Below are positions 57,187 to 64,000 of a DNA stretch of 64,000 nt, in pieces. The position numbers and the translations under genes are program-made. The notes below the pieces were generated by a model. It did not search any database. It saw only the letters and a list, made by a program, of their open reading frames with translations, and was not told the origin of the DNA. The stretch covers positions 69,574,134 to 69,638,133 of the forward strand of contig NC_064435.1 of NCBI RefSeq assembly GCF_023343835.1, read 5' to 3'. Position 1 is the stretch's first letter. Each line of letters begins with the position of its first letter. The stretch comes from Lagopus muta. Taxonomy: Eukaryota; Chordata; Aves; Galliformes; Phasianidae.

Positions 57187-58115
57187 CAACAAAAGAGACA
57201 CACAAACAAGCAGAATCAAAACAGGAAGAAAAAATTCCTTGTCCTGGACATGTATGAGGGAGTAGGGAATTCAGCTTCAACAACTTTGCTACCACATCCT
57301 TCTTTCTCCACAGAAAAAGAAGGCAAAACAGTCTTGGCTGTTTTAATGAGCCTCTGGCTCTTGCTAGCCTGGGTCTGCCTCCATGTAGGAGCTGTGTATT
57401 CTTTCAGTCCTTAGAGATTTATCTGTTTGCACTGTGCATCCAGGGAGCTGCCCTCTGACGGATGATCCGCAGGCATGACATATAGGGCACCCAGTGGTTC
57501 TCATCCTTAGGGGAGCTCAGATCCAGTTTAATTCATCCAGAGCAGAGAGTTTGTCAGTCTCTGTGACCACATGAAAACTGAAGCTTCACTCTTGGGAGGC
57601 TCAGAGTCCTCCCTCATGAGAAAGTTGGTTCATGACGTTCCAGTTGCTTTTCTCCACAGACACTGAAGCATTCTGGTCAACATGGCCAGCTGTTGGTGAA
57701 AAACCAGGACAGTAAATAGATGTTTTCCTCCATTAGGAAAGATGCACATCAAAACCTCTTCCATACTAGACATTAAAACTCTTAAAAGCTATCATCTCGT
57801 GGAATCTCTGCAGATCTTCACTGTTTCTTCAGTGGATGAAATGACAACATTTGTGATGATCTGGCTGGAGTACGAATCAGATGCCTGTATGTAATGTTGC
57901 CCAGTGGCTTTCTGCCACAGCTTGGAAAGCTAAAAGCTCTCTAGCTAATGCATTATTTTATTTCAGTGATCTCATGTTTAAAGCATCATTTCCTTAGCCT
58001 GAGGCTCTCCCGTGGGGTCAGTAAATTCCACTTTCAAAGAAGGTTTTAATTCCTTGGTGAGTGACAAGCTGGAATGGTGATGTGAGTCCTAATCCCTCTT
58101 TTGAATGGTGAATGG

Positions 58116-58204
58116 AGCTTCTCATCATTAGTACATCAGACATGCTACCAAATATATCTTCAGCTTCTCCTCATTAGTACATCAGACATGCTATCAAAGA
58201 TATC
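58116..58204. repeat. 46-bp tandem duplication
   Basis: A unit starting AGCTTCTC at 58116 recurs at 58162. Both copies share 'cattagtacatcagacatgct' type sequence followed by 'atc' endings and differ at only a few positions. It is probably a fairly recent replication-slippage duplication in non-coding DNA. Confidence 0.9.
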
Positions 58205-60925
58205 ACGGGACTAGCAAGCACCAGTTTGCAACAAGCCAGCTGGACAACAAGAAATGGAAAGGTCTTCTTCCAACTACACCAGCCTGCAGGCCTCTGCTGG
58301 ACCCTCCCTCCTCCCCTTCTAGTGGTGAAGCATGAGACAGTGCACACAGTTTTCTTTTCTCTCCCATGTCTTTTCTCTCCTTCAAACTATCATTCCTCAA
58401 TTTGCCTGGAAGAGGAAAATTAATACTTAAAATATGTTCCTCTTTATTCATTCCTGCTCTATTTCCTCCTCCTTTGAATTAATTTCTAGCTCCTTGTCAT
58501 TCTACTGAAACATCCTAACATGTTCCTTTTCTATCCCCTGCGCTCCTACCACTTGGTATCAGCACAGTGAAACAAATACATTATGAGATAAGCAAGGGAG
58601 GGGAATGGGGGAAAATCAAAGAGACGATCATTTTCCTCATTTTCCCCAGGCTGCTTTTTTTTTTTCACTGAGGATTAATTTCCATTATCCCAAAAGCCTT
58701 TATGTCTACTTCCCTGCCATTATCCTGCGTTCAGCACTTCCTGGGAATCTAATTTCTCAGTTTGGAAGACAATATAAAAATGACCTGGCAATAGCCATGA
58801 AGTAACATGACAAGGCCATTTTTCTCTTGCAGTGCCATTGCAATGGAGGAAGACTTGCTATAGTGAACAGTGTTTGTCTCCTTATCCTTGCCCATTAAGT
58901 CAAGGATACCCATGCCTTTTAGGAAGTATCATCACTGTCAGTGAATTTTCATTCTGACAATCCAGTTCTCCTTGTTCTGCCCTACCATCTGCATGCTATG
59001 TCTTTCCCTTACTTTTTTGTTGTGTTTCCACCCCTCTGTGCTCACATTCAATAGATTACTGGCAGGCAAAAAGTCTCTCTCTGCACAGGTAAGAGGCACT
59101 AGATCTAGTGAAGGTGTCCTTAAAGGTCAGCCCTGGGTCTGCTTGCCCCTTGTCCACAATGGATCTTTTCCTTCCATCTCACGAGCCTTCTACTTTTCCC
59201 ACAACTTTCTGACTTTCAGCAGCCAGCACTACTTCCTGCTCTCTTCAGTGCCTGACTCCTGACTCCCACTACCTTTCCACTCCATAGACTGACATTTAGG
59301 TAGGGATGGGCCTCAGACGTATTTTGGAAAGGCAGAAAAACAGGATTAAGTGAGCTCTAGCCATGTTGCCAGCCATGTAGTACAAGCCTAGTCCTACCTG
59401 GAAGCCCTTTGGCTATGAACAACAATTTTGAGATGACATAACCAGCAAAGACTGCTTAAGCAAAGTGCCCTGCTAACTAAGCTACACAGCTTGTAGCCTG
59501 GCTCAGACTATATGGGGAACAAGTTATGGCTTCTTGCAACAGCCTTCACAGAGCCAAACACAACAGTTTGCTTTCTGCCTTGGTATTACACAGCGAAGTG
59601 GCAACAGCAAGCAATAAATAACATATCTGAAGGGCATTATTACTTTTGGTCTTCTGGCTTTCACTGATTTTAATGATGTGAATTTTGTAGCTGCATTATC
59701 TATTTATCATATCTGAAAAGGGTTGCAATGGAATTGTCTGATTTTCCCATAGCTAACTTTACTTAATTTTTAGTTCTTAAACAGGAATCATGATGAGACC
59801 TCCAGGTGCTTTACAATGGAGGGAAAAGCCATTTACAGGAAGAGAGAACAAAACATTGCTTGAGCCACACAGCAGAATATTCACACAGACAAAATAAGAC
59901 AAGAGGTCTCATTTTTCTTGCACTGGTCTTTACACTGGGTCCTGCTGGTAGCCCCAGTAATAGTTACTTCTCTCTTTGCTCAAGTGAGTCAAAGGAAGGC
60001 ATAATGTTTTGTCTCACTGCTTTTGTTGTTATTTTTAACTGAGAGCAATTGTTTTTTGGTTATCAGGCCACTCATCTGAGGTATTCTGGCAATTTTCTTA
60101 ATTTTACGTAGCGTCTGGAAAAAAGAATGATTCTTCAAGAAATATTCAACTATTGGCAAGCTCAGCACCTGGTAGAAAAACTGAAGAACAGTTTAATAGT
60201 GCAGATAATTTCCGATCCCCTTAGCAAATAATTTTATCATAGCTTTGCCTATGTTTATGGCAAGCTATCAGCCCAGATACAAAACTTCCTCACCAGCTCT
60301 GACTATAGCTGAGGCTGGAAGAAAAAGAAATGTATTGCCACAGATGTCACCATCTGCTCCACCATATGAAAGGGGAACTTTGTTTTGGAGCTTTACTAGC
60401 CCATTATACTCCCCACTTTCTGAAGTTACGTTTTCTGGTATTTGCTGAGCTTTGATATATTGTAGAGACAAAGAACAGAAACAGGCAAATAAGCAGAATG
60501 TGCTGAGGGAGATTTCTAAGGGCATAAAGAGGAGACAGGCACCAAACTCTCATCACTCTTCTCAGGGAGCTCTGCAACAAAGTACTCTCTGTGATGCTAC
60601 CTTCATTTTTCTTTGTCTTCAGTGAAATTAAGCTAGGTTGTTCTGTGCCCCTGTGACAAGCATACTTCCCTGAAAAACAGTCCCAAAGCTAAGCTACTCC
60701 TCATTGCTTGCAGTGAAACACAATGAAATGTCAATAGTTAAAGGAGCAAAGTCCAGTTTGATTACAACCTTTGGTGTGTAGGCAATTACAGTTTGAAATG
60801 TATGCCTGTGGATGTGGCCAAAATGAATTACAACAAAGGCATCAGATGGGTTAAATCTGAATCTGCTGGTGTAATCACCTCTTCCCCTCATCCATCAATT
60901 TTCCCTGTTGATAGAAAAAAATCAC

Positions 60926-61088
60926 AGGACTGTCTGGATAAGACCTTTGAGGTCACCTAGTCCGACGATCAGCCTAACTTACGAAGTCCCATCACTAAAA
61001 CATGTCCTTTAGTGCCAAGTCCATATATCTCAGTTACCTCCAGAGATGGGGACTTTGGCACTGCCCTGGGAGCATTCCAATGTAAGAG
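60926..61088 (-). mobile_element. CR1 LINE fragment
   Basis: 'aatcacaggactgtctgga.aagacctttgaggtcacctagtccgac' then 'catcactaaaacatgtcctttagtgccaagtcc' and 'cctccagagatggggacttt' follow the reverse complement of a CR1 3' region. Divergent, and both ends are degraded. Confidence 0.8.
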
Positions 61089-64000
61089 ACATACTGCCTT
61101 TGGCTCTTGCTGGTGGCCGAAGTGTTGGGCTGTTGCTTGGCTGCAGGGAGACAACACCACCAACAGCTTCCCTTCTCCTCAGGGTCCCAGGGCACAGTGC
61201 TGGTACCTGCATGGGACTGCAGTGAGCAGACTGTGGTTACAGCATGCTGGAATTACAGGAAGACATGGGTTTTATGCTCAGCAGTGGGACCAAGCTGATT
61301 CTGCCAACCTGCTCCCCTCTCCTTCCCATGATGCTATATTGGTTCAGCTGGTTGTTCCTCTTAACCCAGGAGCCTCTCTTATCCAGTGCAGTTCTCACTC
61401 AGCTTCCTCCCTAGGATCTACTCTGAAGAAGACAAATTTAACCCCCACACCCTGAGACCCAGCATCAGAATTCCCTGGAGCCAGATATTGCTGCTGAGTA
61501 ATGCAAATTCAGCCTGGGAAGGAGAGCTGCTAATCCTAATTGTACAGTTGGAACTGTGTAGAGAGCATATTGTTAAAGCAAGTGCACAGTCTTCTGTAAT
61601 CTACCATGAAGTGTAAATACCATCCTGCTCGTAGGCTGGAATATATATATATACACTTATACTATTTGCACATTAATTTATGCGAGTTTTGGCACTGCTA
61701 TGTCTGAGAAAGGCAAAGTACTTTTCTATCTCCCATCTGACTACAAGCTGCACACTGAATGACCATACCTGTTTGGAACCTGGCAGCCATAAAAGCTGAG
61801 AAAAGTTGTCAAAATAAAATACTGACTATCAATTTTAGACACCTTGGTATAAAGAAACAGTAAAGGCTAACAGAGAGGAATGGAGAAAATAGAGCAGACT
61901 TAAAAATTCATTAAACATCAATTGTTGCCATGAAGATTACACTGGAAGCCCATAAAAGAGTTCTCACTCAATAAACAAAAAGAGAAGCAAATGGAGAACT
62001 AACAGTGACGACTGTGTAATATGAAACTGATTATAAAGATCAGATGTTATCAAAATGTTTGTATCAGAGAACAGAAATGAGGACCCAGAATTTAACTTCT
62101 TAGAAAGCAGAGGATCGAGTGATTTAGACCTGAGTTATGTTTTAGTATTTTCTTTAACATGAAGGGCTCAATCTTCTTTGAGAACAGGAGATTATCAGCA
62201 GTGGACAGGATATGGCTTCTTGTTCTTCAGGACATTGATCTTCGCCATCTTCACCTAACTTGTCCAGTCCCTGTGGTTTTCCTCAGGAAGTTCACTTTAG
62301 TTCATTCCATTTCCTTCCTTGTAACACTTTCTCACTGGCCAAAATCCCATTCAGTCTGTGGAAGGTGGGACTAGGATTATTCTAGGTTCTCTCTTCCTGC
62401 TATGTTTAAAAAATAGCTGTAGGTCCCCTGCAGGGAAGGATTCTGCAAGTTTTTCTATATAGCACTGCTTATTCAAGGCTGTTATGAAGTTACTTACACA
62501 AAGCCAAAACTTCTGATGTTCCTGCATCAACTCTCATCGAAGGGAAGGGGAAGAGGGACAGCACCAGCTGACAGTGCTGCTGTTCAAATTTCTCTTCATA
62601 TGCTGCATCTTTAGAAGGTAGAAATGCATATGAGGGGTTTTACTGGAAAAAAAAAATCACAGAAGGTTAACATTTCATATTCCACATGCACAGTGCCAGC
62701 AGGAAATCATTCCCAAAATTATTAAATTGGCAAGGCAGACTGTTGGAATTGGTTAGATCTACAAAAATACTGTGTTGGCACAAGGACTTCTGTAATATCT
62801 TAACCTATATGCCTATATGTCAGTGCTTTCCAGACATAAAGGACATTCTCAAATGCCAGTTTTGTGAATATGTGAATTTTTCAGTAAAGTAAATGTTAAT
62901 GTTGTCAAAATTATGAATCTTCCATCTCAAGTCCTGTATTTCTACAGCCTTCAGTGATGACAAATATGAATACATGATGAAACGCAACACCTGTCCTAGA
63001 GCAAGCCACTCTGAATTCTCTAAGGATGATTAATTTTGACAAAATTCTACTAACAATGCTGCTCACAGTTTCACTATTGCCGTGTCTCCAACAAAATTCA
63101 GCAAAGCTTAGCCCAGTTCTCAGGGACATCTGCTCGTTCACACTAAAAAAAACACAACCCTGCAATCTGACATGGCCAGCTGAAAAACATATTGGGAGGG
63201 AATTCTTCCATGAAACATACTGGGAGGGCATTAATAAAGGAAATTGAGAGCTGTTTTATTTAAAATCCATGCTAGGCAGTGGTTGTAGGGTGTTTGATCT
63301 CATCATCTCTGTCTGTTCTCATAGCAACCCCAATAAACTGGGCAGGAATCCACAGGTTCCCACTTTATAAGCTTTCTGAGCCAGATGCCCAAGTCACCCT
63401 CTGGGAAGGTTCACACATCATTATCTTCAGGTTTCAGCAGAGCTGCATGGGATGTGGCTGCACCAGGGAAAGGAGGCGTCTGCCATCCCTCCCTGCCACC
63501 ATTTTCTCCTGGGTGTGCTGAGGGAGGTGCCCAAGGGGAAGATAACTGCACGTGGGAGCTGCCAGGCATGTCTGGCAGAGGAACTGGGGGAAAAGGAATA
63601 CTGGGGGGCAATGGAGATGCACATCTGGGGGAATACTCCATGAAAGCTGAAGAAGCCCCTTGGGATTTCACTGAAGGTAAATTTGGCCGCGCTTGGCACA
63701 GCATCTGCATCTATTTCCCCAGCGTCAAGGATGCAGGCAAGGTCTCACTACACAAATACACTGAGAAAGAAAAAGGGAAGAAAAGAGGAGCTGAAATACA
63801 GTTACATTCTTCTCACAGCTAGTCTATCACAAAGGCTGTATTGTGGAATCTACGTGTTACCCATCCTGATACCTGATTCAATCACAGTGGAGAGAAATCT
63901 GATGGCACTGGAAGGACTTAAGGAGGTGAGGATTTATGTTGAGGTCAATGCTGTGTTAAACTCAACTCTGATTAAGGGAGAAGGAAACGCTGTGTTAAAC
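61089..64000. other. Intergenic, no gene seen
   Basis: A short AT dinucleotide repeat lies near 61642-61653. Frames up to 145 codons near 63385-63822 have no protein-like conservation that I can recognise. Nothing else is supported up to the window edge. Confidence 0.4.

Larger units (their letters stand above)
56546..60925. other. Intergenic, no gene seen
   Basis: Contains the perfect hairpin at 57153-57186 and the tandem duplication at 58116-58204. Otherwise there is no recognised gene, RNA or element. Confidence 0.4.

Noticed and set aside
61012-61455. 147-codon plus-strand frame
   Set aside because: Its first part is CR1 sequence on the opposite strand and the rest lacks protein character.
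63385-63822. 145-codon plus-strand frame near the window end
   Set aside because: Overlapping frames are open on both strands, composition is low-complexity, no splice sites were matched and no family is recognised.

Overview
The window looks like bird nuclear DNA. Degraded CR1 LINEs dominate the repeats, several still carrying the typical 3' end that finishes in repeated ATTCTATG-type octamers. There is one avian-type ERVL LTR fragment, and the host genes have short vertebrate introns. A galliform or near relative fits best, but the species cannot be fixed from the sequence alone.

Layout: (1) 1-9061 is AT-rich 3' flank with no supported gene, apart from a CR1 end at 8084-8213. (2) 9062-16036 on the minus strand is ATPSCKMT (FAM173B), four coding exons and 218 aa, with a likely non-coding or uORF-bearing first exon near 16726-16818. 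(3) 16410-17170 is a CpG-rich divergent promoter shared with CCT5 and carrying a full CRE and a heat-shock-element-like triplet. (4) 16954-23805 on the plus strand is CCT5, eleven coding exons and 541 aa, with a poly(A) signal at 23930. Its introns hold three CR1 pieces and an ERVL LTR fossil. (5) 24-40 kb is gene-poor with CR1 fragments, one of them (37640-38200) from a very old CR1 lineage. (6) 40151-42119 on the minus strand is an SBK2/SBK3-like protein kinase, three coding exons and 317 aa, with all core kinase motifs. (7) 42-64 kb has no recognised gene. It contains a nested CR1-in-CR1, an unusually long (about 1.6 kb) ancient CR1 at 54945-56545, and two or three minus-strand exon-like open frames (49192-49455, 45568-45802, perhaps about 44.5 kb). 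Their splice phases are compatible, and they may belong to an unrecognised gene or a decayed one.

ATPSCKMT trimethylates the mitochondrial ATP-synthase c subunit and CCT5 is one of eight subunits of the cytosolic TRiC chaperonin. They share a promoter but no obvious pathway. In the human map, as I recall it, CMBL follows CCT5; here no CMBL exon is recognisable and the next recognisable gene is the SBK-like kinase. All genes were called by recognising translated exons and matching splice sites and phases by eye. No search was run.
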